Origin: Owenweeksia hongkongensis DSM 17368
GTDB taxonomy: Bacteria; Bacteroidota; Bacteroidia; Flavobacteriales; Schleiferiaceae
NCBI GenBank assembly: GCA_945865885.1
Contig: CAMBEZ010000015.1
Coordinates: 1 to 45,244, forward strand
Reading direction: 5' to 3'
DNA length: 45,244 nucleotides
In this document: in pieces, positions 34,779-43,778 of the stretch
Layout of the letters: each line of letters opens with the position of its first letter
Numbering within the stretch: the first letter of the stretch is position 1
Program-made: the position numbers and the translations under genes
Notes under the pieces: generated by a model
Told to the model about the DNA's origin: nothing
Databases searched by the model: none
What the model saw: only the letters and a program-made list of their open reading frames with translations

Positions 34779-36113
34779 ATGTTTGAGAGTCTCAGTCAAA
34801 AAATTGAAAAAGCTGTTCACCGTCTTTCCGGGCGGAGCCGCTTAACCGAGATCAACGTCGCGGAAGCGATAAAAGACATTCGTCGGGCCCTTTTGGACGC
34901 GGACGTAAGCTACAAGGTTGCGAAGCAGTTTACGGACGATGTTCGTGATAAAGCCTTAGGAGCCAATGTATTGACCTCGCTGCAGCCCGGGCAGGTGATG
35001 GTTAAAATCGTCCGAGACGAGATGGCGGCCCTCATGGGAACTTCCGCTTCTGAGTTGGATCTGAAAGGCCATTTCAATGTGGTCTTGATGGCCGGTTTGC
35101 AGGGGTCCGGTAAAACAACCTTCACGGCGAAATTGGCCAATTTTCTGCAAAAGAAAAAGGGAAAGAAGGTTTTGTTGGTAGCAGGAGACGTTTACCGTCC
35201 AGCCGCCATAGAACAATTGCAGGTCTTGGGCGGGCAAATTGGCGCCGACGTCTTCACGCTGGAGGGCGAGAAAGATGCCGTTCGCATTGCCCGAGAAGGG
35301 GTAGCCTTTGGTAAGTCCAAAGGATACAACGTGGTCTTGGTGGACACGGCTGGCCGCTTGGCGGTTGACGAAACGCTCATGGCGGAAATCAAAGCCATTC
35401 ATGAGGCGGTTGCTCCAACGGAAACACTCTTTGTGGTGGACTCCATGACCGGCCAGGACGCGGTGAATACGGCCAAGGCCTTTCACGATGCTTTGCAATT
35501 CACCGGGGTGGTGTTGACCAAATTGGATGGCGATACCCGCGGTGGTGCGGCGTTAACAATTCGGGCAGTAGTAGATGTTCCGGTGAAATTCATCGGTACC
35601 GGCGAAAAAATGGAGGCCTTGGATGTTTTTCATCCGGACCGCATGGCCGATCGCATTTTGGGAATGGGCGACGTTGTTTCTTTGGTGGAACGCGCTCAAG
35701 AACAATTTAACGAAGAAGAGGCTCGGAAAATTCAAAAAAAGATTGCCCAAAACAAGTTTGGCTTTGATGACTTTTTAAGTCAAATCCAGCAGATCAAGAA
35801 AATGGGCAACATGAAAGATTTGATGGGAATGATTCCGGGCATGTCCAAGGCCATGGCCGGAGTGGAGGTAGACGACGATGCGTTCAAGCACATCGAAGCC
35901 ATGATCCATTCCATGACCCCCGTGGAGCGAACTAATCCGTCGATCTTGAATGCATCCAGACGAAAGCGCATTGCACAAGGGAGCGGTAGAACCCCAGAGG
36001 ACGTCAATAAGTTGATCAAGCAGTTTGAGGACATGAGCAAGGTCATGCGCATGATGCAAGGAGAGGGCGGACGGCGTCAGTTGATGAATGCCATGAAAGG
36101 AATGCGCGGATGA
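34779..36113 (+). CDS. ffh: Signal recognition particle protein Ffh (SRP54)
   Basis: A 444-residue SRP GTPase with the four-helix N domain, the G domain with GLQGSGKTT at 106-114, VDTAGR and TKLDGDTRGG, and a Met-rich M domain from about residue 320 (MGNMKDLMGMIPGMSKAM) that binds 4.5S RNA and signal sequences. It targets nascent membrane proteins to FtsY and Sec. The ATG of folD overlaps its stop (ATGA 36110-36113). The 4.5S RNA gene was not seen nearby. Confidence 0.97.
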   Translation: MFESLSQKIEKAVHRLSGRSRLTEINVAEAIKDIRRALLDADVSYKVAKQFTDDVRDKALGANVLTSLQPGQVMVKIVRDEMAALMGTSASELDLKGHFNVVLMAGLQGSGKTTFTAKLANFLQKKKGKKVLLVAGDVYRPAAIEQLQVLGGQIGADVFTLEGEKDAVRIAREGVAFGKSKGYNVVLVDTAGRLAVDETLMAEIKAIHEAVAPTETLFVVDSMTGQDAVNTAKAFHDALQFTGVVLTKLDGDTRGGAALTIRAVVDVPVKFIGTGEKMEALDVFHPDRMADRILGMGDVVSLVERAQEQFNEEEARKIQKKIAQNKFGFDDFLSQIQQIKKMGNMKDLMGMIPGMSKAMAGVEVDDDAFKHIEAMIHSMTPVERTNPSILNASRRKRIAQGSGRTPEDVNKLIKQFEDMSKVMRMMQGEGGRRQLMNAMKGMRG

Positions 36114-36991
36114 GTTCAGCGGATTTTCTCTTGTTGGATGGCAAGGCGGCTTCGGCGGCCTGGAAAGAACACATACGGAAAGAAGCCGCCGAAGGCGTTC
36201 TCGTAGGAAAGCACCGCCCGCATTTAGCAGCAATTTTGGTGGGGGATCATCCCGCCAGCGCGGCCTATGTAGCCGGAAAAATAAAGGACTGCGAAGAGGT
36301 AGGGTTTAAATCTACCTTGCTTCGATTTCCCGCGGATGTGCATAAGGAGGACTTGATGGAGGCTATTGATGCCCTGAATCGCCGGAAAGATGTGGATGGA
36401 TTCATCGTCCAATTGCCCCTCCCCAACCACATCAGCGAGCACGAGGTTTTGTTGGCCATAGACCCGGCAAAAGATGTAGACGGTTTTCATCCGGAGAATG
36501 TAGGACGCATGGCGTTGGGGCTGCCCACGTTTGTTCCCGCAACTCCTTACGGTATTTTGCTTTTGTTGGAACATTTTGAAATTCCGACGGCCGGAAAACA
36601 CGCGGTGGTGGTGGGACGCAGCCACATCGTGGGTTCGCCCATCAGCATTCTGCTCAGTCAAAACACACCGGCGGGAAATGCCACCGTCACCTTGGTGCAC
36701 AGCCGAACGGAAGGACTGGAAGAGCACTTGCGGAATGCAGATTTGGTGGTGGCCGCCATTGGCAAGCCGGAGTTTATTCCGGGCTCCTGGTTGAAACCGG
36801 GCGCTGTAGTAATTGACGTAGGCATCAATCGGGTAGAGCGCAACGGCAAATCACGTCTGGTGGGGGATGTGGACTTTTCATCCGCCGTGGAAGTGGCCAG
36901 TGCCGTTACCCCGGTTCCGGGTGGAGTTGGGCTCATGACTCGTGTTGGTTTGTTGATGAATACGTTGAAAGCGGCGCATGGCCTCCGTTGA
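36110..36991 (+). CDS. folD: Bifunctional methylenetetrahydrofolate dehydrogenase/cyclohydrolase FolD
   Basis: A 293-residue FolD interconverting methylene-, methenyl- and formyl-tetrahydrofolate. Signatures are YVAGKIKDCEEVG (Tyr-x3-Lys catalytic pair), GFIVQLPLP, DVDGFHP and the NADP-site VVGRSHIVGSPIS. The usually invariant C-terminal PGGVGPMT reads PGGVGLMT (Pro to Leu), a small oddity. It is translationally coupled to ffh and overlaps queE by 14 bases. Confidence 0.95.
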   Translation: MSSADFLLLDGKAASAAWKEHIRKEAAEGVLVGKHRPHLAAILVGDHPASAAYVAGKIKDCEEVGFKSTLLRFPADVHKEDLMEAIDALNRRKDVDGFIVQLPLPNHISEHEVLLAIDPAKDVDGFHPENVGRMALGLPTFVPATPYGILLLLEHFEIPTAGKHAVVVGRSHIVGSPISILLSQNTPAGNATVTLVHSRTEGLEEHLRNADLVVAAIGKPEFIPGSWLKPGAVVIDVGINRVERNGKSRLVGDVDFSSAVEVASAVTPVPGGVGLMTRVGLLMNTLKAAHGLR

Positions 36992-37595
36992 TCCCGCACA
37001 GAATCTTCCCTTGATGGAAGAATTTTTGACATTGCAAGGAGAGGGAGCGCACACCGGTTCCAGCGCGTATTTCTTGCGCATTGGTGGATGCGACGTTGGC
37101 TGCCACTGGTGCGACGTGAAAGAGTCGTGGAATGCGGAGCTGCACCCCGTAACGCCGCTGGAGCAAATGGTGCTGAACGCCGTGGCTTCTGGATCACCCA
37201 CCGTTGTGGTAACCGGAGGGGAACCGCTGATGTGGAATATGGGGCCTTTGACCGATGCGCTCCATGCTGCAGGTCTGCAGGTCCATTTGGAAACTTCCGG
37301 GGCCTATCCCTTGACGGGATCGTGGGATTGGATTTGCCTTTCTCCCAAGAAAACCAAGGTCCCTCGTCCCGAATGGTACGCTGTAGCGAACGAGCTAAAA
37401 GTTATCGTGTTCAACAGCGATGATTTCCGTTGGGCAGAAGTTCATGCCCAAGAAGTCCATCGGGGTGCACAACGCTTTTTACAGCCCGAATGGAGCAAAC
37501 GGGACAAGGCCTTGCCCGAAATCATTGCGTACATCGAGCGAAACCCCGTCTGGAGGTTGTCCCTGCAGACGCACAAGTACATCGGGCTTCCTTAA
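36978..37595 (+). CDS. queE: 7-carboxy-7-deazaguanine synthase QueE
   Basis: A 205-residue radical SAM enzyme. The cluster-binding Cys motif is CDVGCHWCD (C-x3-C-x2-C), preceded by the QueE-specific FLTLQGEGAHTGSSAYFLRIGGC and followed by VVTGGEPLMW. It turns 6-carboxytetrahydropterin into 7-carboxy-7-deazaguanine for queuosine in tRNA. Its partner reaction (QueD) may be supplied by the PTPS-like gene at 23182. Its stop shares a TTAA palindrome with the stop of convergent rel. Confidence 0.92.
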   Translation: MASVDPAQNLPLMEEFLTLQGEGAHTGSSAYFLRIGGCDVGCHWCDVKESWNAELHPVTPLEQMVLNAVASGSPTVVVTGGEPLMWNMGPLTDALHAAGLQVHLETSGAYPLTGSWDWICLSPKKTKVPRPEWYAVANELKVIVFNSDDFRWAEVHAQEVHRGAQRFLQPEWSKRDKALPEIIAYIERNPVWRLSLQTHKYIGLP

Positions 37596-39799
37596 CGGGA
37601 TTTAGGTGGTGTATTTAGGCGATCAACCTTTTCTACACCAGGAACTTCCTTAAGTTTTTTAATCAGATTATTTAAGTGGCCCTTGTCTTCAACCGATACA
37701 ATCAGGTCGCCCTGGAACACGCCGTGGTCCCCCGTGATGGAAAGGGAACGAATATCAATACGCAAGTCGTTGGAAATGATTCGCGTTACGTTGTGAATCA
37801 ACCCCTGCGTGTCCATTCCTTGCAAATGCAAAAAAGTAGTGAAGCGTCGGTTGTCGCTGTCCTTCCATTTGGCTACTAGGGTCCGTTGCGCAAAACGACT
37901 TTGGATGGCCACGGCTTTTGAACAGTCGGTTCGATGCACAATGATGCCATCCGCAGGGTGGAGGTAACCAAAAACGTCATCGCCGGGAATGGGGCGGCAA
38001 CACGTTGCCAAGCTGTGTTCCAGTAGTAACTCTTCCGGGCTAAAAACCAAGGTGTTGTCGGAAATGATATCGTGTTTTTTGCTTGATTCTCCAGTTGAAG
38101 CTGTTCGTTGGGACCGCGAGAAACGTCGGCGCAAATAATTGTAGAAACCGCCCGATTCCTCCCGAAGAAAATGCCGAATTTGCTCCGCTTTGACGGTTCC
38201 CTGGCCAATTCTCAAGTGAAGTTCTTGGGGCGTACGGAGTCCAAAAAAATTGAGCATGAGCTGCGTTGTGCTCTGCGAATTGCTCAGCTTGGCGGCTTTG
38301 AGCATGCGGTCGAGCGTTTTCTTTCCGTCTCCTGCTGCGCGCTGATTTCGGTCCCGCAGCGCCTGGCGAATTGCGTTCACGGCACGCGGAGTTACGGCCC
38401 ACTGCAACCAAGCTTCTTGGGGATGCTGCTTGTCCGTACTGATGACTTCCACCTGATCTCCACTACTCAAAGGGAAGTCCAAGGCCACCAACTTACCGTT
38501 CACCTTAGCCCCCAAGGTATGGTGGCCCAAATCGGTGTGGATGTCGTATGCAAAATCCAAGGCGGTAGCCCCTTTGGGCAGACGACGAATCTCCCCTTGG
38601 GGGGTAAACACCATGATTTCTTCGTTGACCAACTGCAGTTTGAAGTTGTCTACAAAGTCTATAGCGTTCTCATCCTGGTTGTCAAGCACTTGACGCACTT
38701 GGTCCACCCAGGCATCCAACTGACTGTTGGACGAGGAGTCTTCCTTGTATTTCCAGTGTGCGGCATAGCCCTTTTCGGCCATGTCGTCCATGCGCACCGT
38801 GCGTATTTGCACCTCTACCCAGTGGCCCTCAGGCCCCATGACGGTGGTGTGCAAAGACTCATAACCGTTTGATTTTGGGGTGGTAATCCAATCGCGCAAC
38901 CTCCTGGGATTGGGTCGGTACAATCCGGTAATCAGCGAATAGACCTGCCAACACTGCTCTTTTTCGCGCTCTGCTGGAGTGTTTAAAATCACCCGTATGG
39001 CGTACTTGTCGTATACCTCTTCAAACCGAACCCCCTGGTTGACCATTTTACGCCGGATGCTGTAAATGCTCTTGGTTCGTTCTTTTACGTTAGCGTCCAG
39101 CCCGTTTTGCTTGACCATGTCTTTGATCCGATTGGAAAATCGACGCAAGTACCGGTAGTCGTTCTCTTTTCGCTCGTTGAGTTTCTCATCAATTTCCCGA
39201 AAGGTGTCTGGCTCCGTGTATTTTAAGGAAAGGTCTTCAAACTCCGTCTTAAACGCATACAAGCCCATTCGGTGGGCCAGAGGCGCGAAAATGAACAGGG
39301 TTTCCGACGCAATTTTCAGCTGCTTGTGCGCCGGCATGGAGTCCAAGGTGCGCATGTTGTTCAATCGGTCCGCCATTTTGATCAAAATGACACGAACGTC
39401 GTCCGATATGGAAATCAACATTTTGCGGAAATTTTCCGCTTGTACGGAGGTGTCTTGATCAAAAACACCGGCAATCTTCGTCAATCCGTCCACCAAACGC
39501 GCAACGGTAGGCCCAAAGAGCCGTTCGATTTCGTCTAGCGTGTAGTCCGAGTCTTCCACCACATCGTGGAGCAGGGCTGCGGCAATGGAGGTTGGGCCGA
39601 GGCCAATTTCTTTGGCCACAATGAGTGCCACTTCCAGCGGGTGTACGATGTACGGTTCGCCGGACTTTCGCTTCACGTTTTTGTGCGCGTCGTTCGCCAG
39701 GTCAAAAGCACGCTTGACGAGCTCCTTGTCCTTGTCGTCCGCTTTGCCTTCCATGCTCCGCAGAAGGCTTCGGTACCGGTTGGTAACTATGCTGTCCAC
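37592..39799 (-). CDS. rel: Bifunctional (p)ppGpp synthase/hydrolase, Rel/SpoT type
   Basis: A 735-residue RSH protein. The HD hydrolase domain keeps its metal residues (His53, His78-Asp79 in LLHDVVED). The synthetase domain has YDKYAIRVI and RLRDWITTPKSNGYESLHTTV; the RxKD-type motif at 300-303 reads RLRD, the bifunctional rather than RelA type, with Arg for Lys. A TGS domain (VFTPQGEIRRLPKGATALDFAY) and a C-terminal ACT domain follow. It controls the stringent response. The start is a GTG at 39799 that overlaps the end of fah by 13 bases; ATG 39754 is a weaker alternative. Confidence 0.95.
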   Translation of the reverse strand: MDSIVTNRYRSLLRSMEGKADDKDKELVKRAFDLANDAHKNVKRKSGEPYIVHPLEVALIVAKEIGLGPTSIAAALLHDVVEDSDYTLDEIERLFGPTVARLVDGLTKIAGVFDQDTSVQAENFRKMLISISDDVRVILIKMADRLNNMRTLDSMPAHKQLKIASETLFIFAPLAHRMGLYAFKTEFEDLSLKYTEPDTFREIDEKLNERKENDYRYLRRFSNRIKDMVKQNGLDANVKERTKSIYSIRRKMVNQGVRFEEVYDKYAIRVILNTPAEREKEQCWQVYSLITGLYRPNPRRLRDWITTPKSNGYESLHTTVMGPEGHWVEVQIRTVRMDDMAEKGYAAHWKYKEDSSSNSQLDAWVDQVRQVLDNQDENAIDFVDNFKLQLVNEEIMVFTPQGEIRRLPKGATALDFAYDIHTDLGHHTLGAKVNGKLVALDFPLSSGDQVEVISTDKQHPQEAWLQWAVTPRAVNAIRQALRDRNQRAAGDGKKTLDRMLKAAKLSNSQSTTQLMLNFFGLRTPQELHLRIGQGTVKAEQIRHFLREESGGFYNYLRRRFSRSQRTASTGESSKKHDIISDNTLVFSPEELLLEHSLATCCRPIPGDDVFGYLHPADGIIVHRTDCSKAVAIQSRFAQRTLVAKWKDSDNRRFTTFLHLQGMDTQGLIHNVTRIISNDLRIDIRSLSITGDHGVFQGDLIVSVEDKGHLNNLIKKLKEVPGVEKVDRLNTPPKSR

Positions 39800-41073
39800 G
39801 CTTTTGCAGGCAAAAGAGTTCCGCTAACTTCACCAAAACCAATGCGAATTCCGGAATGTGCAGCATGTCCGCGTAGAATCAGCGTGTCCCCATCGTCCAA
39901 AAATCGACGCTCCGTACCGTTCTTCAATTGGAGCGGCTGGGTGCCGTTCCAACTCAATTCCAACAGGGAGCCAAAAGAATCGGGCGTCGCTCCAGAAATG
40001 GTTCCGGACGCGAGTAAATCTCCCGCCTTGATGGCGCAACCGTTGCAGGTGTGGTGCGCCAATTGCTGGGCCATGCTCCAGTACATGGTTGAAAAATTCG
40101 TGCGGGAAATTACGGTTTCTTCTTCCCCGCGTGGGGCAAGAGCCACCTCCAAATTCAAGTTGATGTGGCTGTTCTTGGGTTGGTGCAAATAGGGCAGGGG
40201 TTCGGGGCTTTGCAGGGGGCCGTCGGTGCGGAAGGATTCCAAAGCCTCCAAGGTGACCACCCACGGTGACATACTGCTCGCAAAATTCTTTCCCAAGAAG
40301 GGGCCTAAAGGAACGTATTCCCATTGCTGGAGATCCCGGGCGCTCCAATCGTTGAAAAGAACGAGACCAAATATATAGTCCTCAGCAACTTTCGTTGAAA
40401 TCCAATCGCCCATTTCAGGTCCCTGACCGGTGAGGAAACCCACCTCCAATTCAAAATCCATTTTCACCGACGGACCGAATACGGGAGCCGGATCGTTGGG
40501 ACCTTTGCGCTGGCCGTTGGGACGGTAAATGTCTGTGCCGCTGACCACCAACGTACTGGCTCTGCCGTGGTACCCCACCGGCAAATGCAGCCAGTTGGGC
40601 AACAGAGCGTTTTCGGGATCGCGAAACATTTTTCCCACATTGGTGGCGTGCTCCCGGCTGGCGTAGAAATCCGTGTAGTCGCCAATTCGGGCGGGAAGGT
40701 GCATGCGAACCGCGCCTTGCTCGTGTACACACTGATTTTGATGTTCTCGGTTCTTCTCCAACGGAAAAGAGCTTTCGGAACGGAGAATTTGGGAAAGGCG
40801 GAGCCGAACGTCGGACCACGTTTTTTTGCCGCAAGCGATGAACGCGTTCAGGTGGTCTTGGGCAAAAAGTCCGTCGGGCAGGCCCAAACCTTCCAGATAC
40901 CCCAAGCGTTGAAGCGCATCCAAGTCCACTGCGAAGTCCCCGACGCGTGTGCCGCATACAGCCGGCAATGAAGGGGTCGAGAAAACCCCAAACGGAAGGT
41001 TCTGAATGGGGAAATCTGAGTCCTGACTCACAGATAGCCAGCTGGTTAGCTCCGGGCGATTGGCGTCGATCAT
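39787..41073 (-). CDS. fahA: Fumarylacetoacetase
   Basis: A 428-residue FAH enzyme, the last step of tyrosine and phenylalanine breakdown, giving fumarate and acetoacetate. The N-terminal SH3-like domain starts SWLSVSQDSDFPIQNLPFGVFS. The catalytic domain has YTDFYASREHATNVGKMFRDPENALLPNW, MDFELEVGFLTG, and LFNDWSARDLQQWEYVPLGPFLGKNFA with the metal Asp and Glu residues. Its 3' end overlaps rel, so the two probably share a transcript. The start region lies within the promoter of divergent glyA. Confidence 0.95.
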   Translation of the reverse strand: MIDANRPELTSWLSVSQDSDFPIQNLPFGVFSTPSLPAVCGTRVGDFAVDLDALQRLGYLEGLGLPDGLFAQDHLNAFIACGKKTWSDVRLRLSQILRSESSFPLEKNREHQNQCVHEQGAVRMHLPARIGDYTDFYASREHATNVGKMFRDPENALLPNWLHLPVGYHGRASTLVVSGTDIYRPNGQRKGPNDPAPVFGPSVKMDFELEVGFLTGQGPEMGDWISTKVAEDYIFGLVLFNDWSARDLQQWEYVPLGPFLGKNFASSMSPWVVTLEALESFRTDGPLQSPEPLPYLHQPKNSHINLNLEVALAPRGEEETVISRTNFSTMYWSMAQQLAHHTCNGCAIKAGDLLASGTISGATPDSFGSLLELSWNGTQPLQLKNGTERRFLDDGDTLILRGHAAHSGIRIGFGEVSGTLLPAKAWTA

Positions 41074-41088
41074 TTTGGCCTACTTTTG
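41060..41088 (+). promoter_or_regulatory. Promoter of glyA
   Basis: TTG (41060-41062) and a perfect -7 box TACTTTTG (41081-41088) are 18 bases apart, with 22 bases from box to ATG. The -33 element lies inside the first codons of divergent fahA. Confidence 0.55.
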
Positions 41089-41110
41089 CTATCCAAGATA
41101 GTACCAAATT

Positions 41111-42385
41111 ATGCAACGCGACAACGCTTTATTTAATCTGATCGAACGCGAACGTGTGCGTCAAACCAACGGTTTGGAGCTCATTGCCTCCGAGAATTAT
41201 GTAAGTCCTCAAGTGCTTGAAGCCCAGGGGTCCATCTTGACCAATAAATACGCCGAGGGCTATCCCGGAAAGCGCTACTACGGCGGTTGCGAGGTGGTTG
41301 ACTTGGTGGAAGACTTGGCGCGCGAACGGGCAAAAACGTTGTTCAATGCCGATTTTGTGAATGTGCAGCCACACAGCGGCTCTCAAGCCAATGCGGCCGT
41401 ATACCTGGCTTGTTTAAAGCCGGGAGACACCATCATGGGATTTGATCTGAGCCACGGAGGGCATTTGACCCACGGTTCTCCGGTCAATTTTTCCGGCAAG
41501 ACCTACCGCGCCGTTTTTTACGGAGTGGACCGCGAAACGGGCTTGGTGAATTACGATACCGTGCGCGAAGTTGCGCATCGGGAAAAGCCTAAGATGATCA
41601 TTTGCGGGGCCTCTGCGTACAGTCGGGACCTGGACTACGAAAAATTCCGGGAGATTGCGGATGAGGTAGATGCCCTGTTGTTGGCGGATATTTCGCATCC
41701 GTCGGGGCTCATTGCGCGCGGTTTGTTGAACGACCCGTTGCCTCATTGCGATTTTGTGACCACCACCACCCACAAAACCTTGCGCGGTCCGCGTGGCGGC
41801 ATGATTTTGATGGGTCAAGATTTTGACAACCCGTTTGGATTGACCACGCCGAAAGGGGAAATGCGGAGGATGAGTTCGTTGCTGGACGGCGCGGTATTTC
41901 CGGGTATTCAGGGCGGTCCCTTGGAGCACGTCATTGGAGCCAAGGCCGTTGCGTTTGGCGAAGCCCTTACGGACGAGTACTTCAACTACATCTTGCAGGT
42001 TAAAAAGAATTCTTTGGCTTTAGCGAATGCCTTGCAGTCGTTTGGCTACCACATTGTTTCCGGTGGCACGGACAACCATCTGATGCTGATTGACTTACGC
42101 AACAAGGATATTTCCGGCAAAGAGGCGGAGGCCGCCTTGGGCCAAGTACACATCACGGCCAACAAAAACATGGTCCCGTACGACGACAAGTCTCCCTTTG
42201 TCACCAGTGGAATTCGGTTGGGCACTCCGGCGGTCACCACGCGTGGATTGGTTGAAGCGGATATGGAATCCGTTGCGGGTTGGATCAACGAGGCTTTGGT
42301 GCAGCGAAACAACGAGTCCCATTTGATAACAATCGCACACCAGATTGAGTCTTTGATGGCGAACCGCCCGCTTTTTATGGGTTAA
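41111..42385 (+). CDS. glyA: Serine hydroxymethyltransferase GlyA
   Basis: A 424-residue PLP enzyme interconverting serine and glycine with tetrahydrofolate. The Schiff-base Lys222 lies in [43 protein letters not shown] and QPHSGSQAN are all present. It supplies methylene-tetrahydrofolate to FolD, encoded 4 kb away. It is monocistronic, with its own promoter and terminator. Confidence 0.97.
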   Translation: MQRDNALFNLIERERVRQTNGLELIASENYVSPQVLEAQGSILTNKYAEGYPGKRYYGGCEVVDLVEDLARERAKTLFNADFVNVQPHSGSQANAAVYLACLKPGDTIMGFDLSHGGHLTHGSPVNFSGKTYRAVFYGVDRETGLVNYDTVREVAHREKPKMIICGASAYSRDLDYEKFREIADEVDALLLADISHPSGLIARGLLNDPLPHCDFVTTTTHKTLRGPRGGMILMGQDFDNPFGLTTPKGEMRRMSSLLDGAVFPGIQGGPLEHVIGAKAVAFGEALTDEYFNYILQVKKNSLALANALQSFGYHIVSGGTDNHLMLIDLRNKDISGKEAEAALGQVHITANKNMVPYDDKSPFVTSGIRLGTPAVTTRGLVEADMESVAGWINEALVQRNNESHLITIAHQIESLMANRPLFMG

Positions 42386-42407
42386 ACACCAGGGATTTGG
42401 CACAAAT

Positions 42408-42440
42408 AAGGGGCTGTCTCGTTGCGAGGCAGCCCCTTTT
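42408..42440. terminator. Intrinsic terminator between glyA and the NfeD-like gene
   Basis: A 14-bp stem with one G-T wobble (42408-42421 with 42425-42438), a three-base loop and a T4 tail; there is less A/T on the left side, so it works best for glyA. It lies 22 bases after the glyA stop and 17 before the end of the convergent gene. Confidence 0.88.
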
Positions 42441-42457
42441 CTCATTCAATGGCGTCG

Positions 42458-42892
42458 TTATTTTTCAACACGTACGGTCAACACAGTGCCAAAATGTTGA
42501 ACCACACGTACCAGATCTCCTTCATGACCTAAATGCCCCGCTTCACCGATGCACGACCACAAATCGCCGTTTACTTCCACCGTACCCAGCTTGTTTCCAA
42601 CGATACCCTCCTGAAGAATGCCGTGGGCGCCGTGCAAGTTCTCTGGACCGGGCAAAAAGTTTTCGTGATCCAATGATTTCTTAACCAGGGGTCGAACAAA
42701 ATGAAAAAGAACAAACGACACCGCGAGAAAAGTAAGGACTTCCCATTGCGGATGATGCGGTAAAAACACAGAAACCCCAGACGCCGCCAAGGATCCAAAA
42801 CCCAGCGAAGCATTAAACAAACCGGTTTTCCAGAGTTCCATACCCAAGAGGAGTACTCCAGCCAGGATCCAAACAACGAAGAGATTTTCCAT
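42458..42892 (-). CDS. NfeD-like membrane protein (short form)
   Basis: A 144-residue protein with membrane segments NLFVVWILAGVLLLGMELW, SLGFGSLAASGVSVFL and VLTFLAVSFVLFHFV, then a soluble OB-fold-like domain with HGILQEGIVGNKLGTVEVNGDLWSCIGE. The G-x-V-x-V-x-G-x-x-W pattern is the NfeD C-terminal domain, associated in other bacteria with membrane protease or stomatin-like partners; none is beside it here. The ATG at 42892 is used; a TTG nine codons upstream is rejected. Confidence 0.8.
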   Translation of the reverse strand: MENLFVVWILAGVLLLGMELWKTGLFNASLGFGSLAASGVSVFLPHHPQWEVLTFLAVSFVLFHFVRPLVKKSLDHENFLPGPENLHGAHGILQEGIVGNKLGTVEVNGDLWSCIGEAGHLGHEGDLVRVVQHFGTVLTVRVEK

Positions 42893-42974
42893 GAGCAGAT
42901 GGATGAATGTTGAGTACAAATATTCTTAAGCTCTGTTGGAACAAACAATGATTTAAGTCACCTTTGGAAATAGG

Positions 42975-42982
42975 TAACTTTA
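42975..42982 (+). promoter_or_regulatory. -7-like box before the sulfotransferase-like gene
   Basis: TAACTTTA, one base from TAnnTTTG, ends four bases before the ATG at 42987. No -33 element at the right distance is seen. Confidence 0.35.
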
Positions 42983-42986
42983 CAGC

Positions 42987-43778
42987 ATGCAAGGAGTTCT
43001 CTTTCCCGATCGATGGTTTATTCACCTAGGCCACCACAAAACCGGCACCACGTGGATGCAGCAAGTTTTGTTCACCAAAGAGCATGGATTTTGCATTTTG
43101 AACAACCACAAGGAGCCGTGGAAGGACGCGCTGCTTCGCGCGTTGGTGTTGGGTGACGGTTTTGAGCCCAGCCGCCTTCGGGCTATGGCTCTTGAACGTT
43201 GGGACGGCAAAGGAATTCCAGTCCTATCTGCGGAGCGCCTTTCTGGCCATCCGGTCAGTGGTGGGTTTGATCAGGAGATCATTGCGGAACGGATTAGGAC
43301 TGCCTTTCCGGAAGCTATTGTTCTAATCGGCACGCGTGATGCCGAGGAAGCAAAATCCAGCGTGTACAAGCAATTGGTTCGGGAGGGATTTTTGGGCAAG
43401 GATCTTCAGACCTTGGAAGCAACGAACTGGAAGGTTCCCCAAATGCGCGAAACTTATTTTCAGCACGCCTTGCTTTTGCAGCACTACCGTTCCCTTTTTC
43501 CAGGAGAACAGGTAGTTGAACTGCCCTACGCGCAATTGAGTCAAAGCCCGCAACTTTGGGTAGCGGCTATGGAGAAAGCGTATGGTGAGTCATTCTCCTT
43601 TGAACTGAGTCAACGGCACAAAAGTCGCGTCCATGCGTCGTGGTCCGACCGCCGTACACGCGTGCAGCGCGTGGCCAATTATTTTGAAAAATCGCCTTTG
43701 AATCCCTATCCGTTGATCCACCTGAACAAACGTTTTGCGCAATTTATTGGGGAGGTGGCTGTTTTGTTTGGAGCCTAG
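42987..43778 (+). CDS. Sulfotransferase-like protein
   Basis: A 263-residue soluble protein. The N-terminal HLGHHKTGTTWMQQVLF (His13 to Phe29, with Lys18) is the 5'-phosphosulfate-binding loop of PAPS-dependent sulfotransferases. VLIGTRDAEEAKSSVYKQLVREG near residue 111 fits the 3'-phosphate binding region (RxP-x8-S in classical members, here RDAEEAKSS). Acceptor unknown; surface glycans or lipids are the usual targets in marine Bacteroidota. The stop lies in a CTAG palindrome shared with the convergent symporter gene. Confidence 0.8.
   Translation: MQGVLFPDRWFIHLGHHKTGTTWMQQVLFTKEHGFCILNNHKEPWKDALLRALVLGDGFEPSRLRAMALERWDGKGIPVLSAERLSGHPVSGGFDQEIIAERIRTAFPEAIVLIGTRDAEEAKSSVYKQLVREGFLGKDLQTLEATNWKVPQMRETYFQHALLLQHYRSLFPGEQVVELPYAQLSQSPQLWVAAMEKAYGESFSFELSQRHKSRVHASWSDRRTRVQRVANYFEKSPLNPYPLIHLNKRFAQFIGEVAVLFGA

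Noticed and set aside
41089-41110. A riboswitch in front of glyA
   Set aside because: The leader is only about 20 bases, too short for a glycine or other riboswitch.
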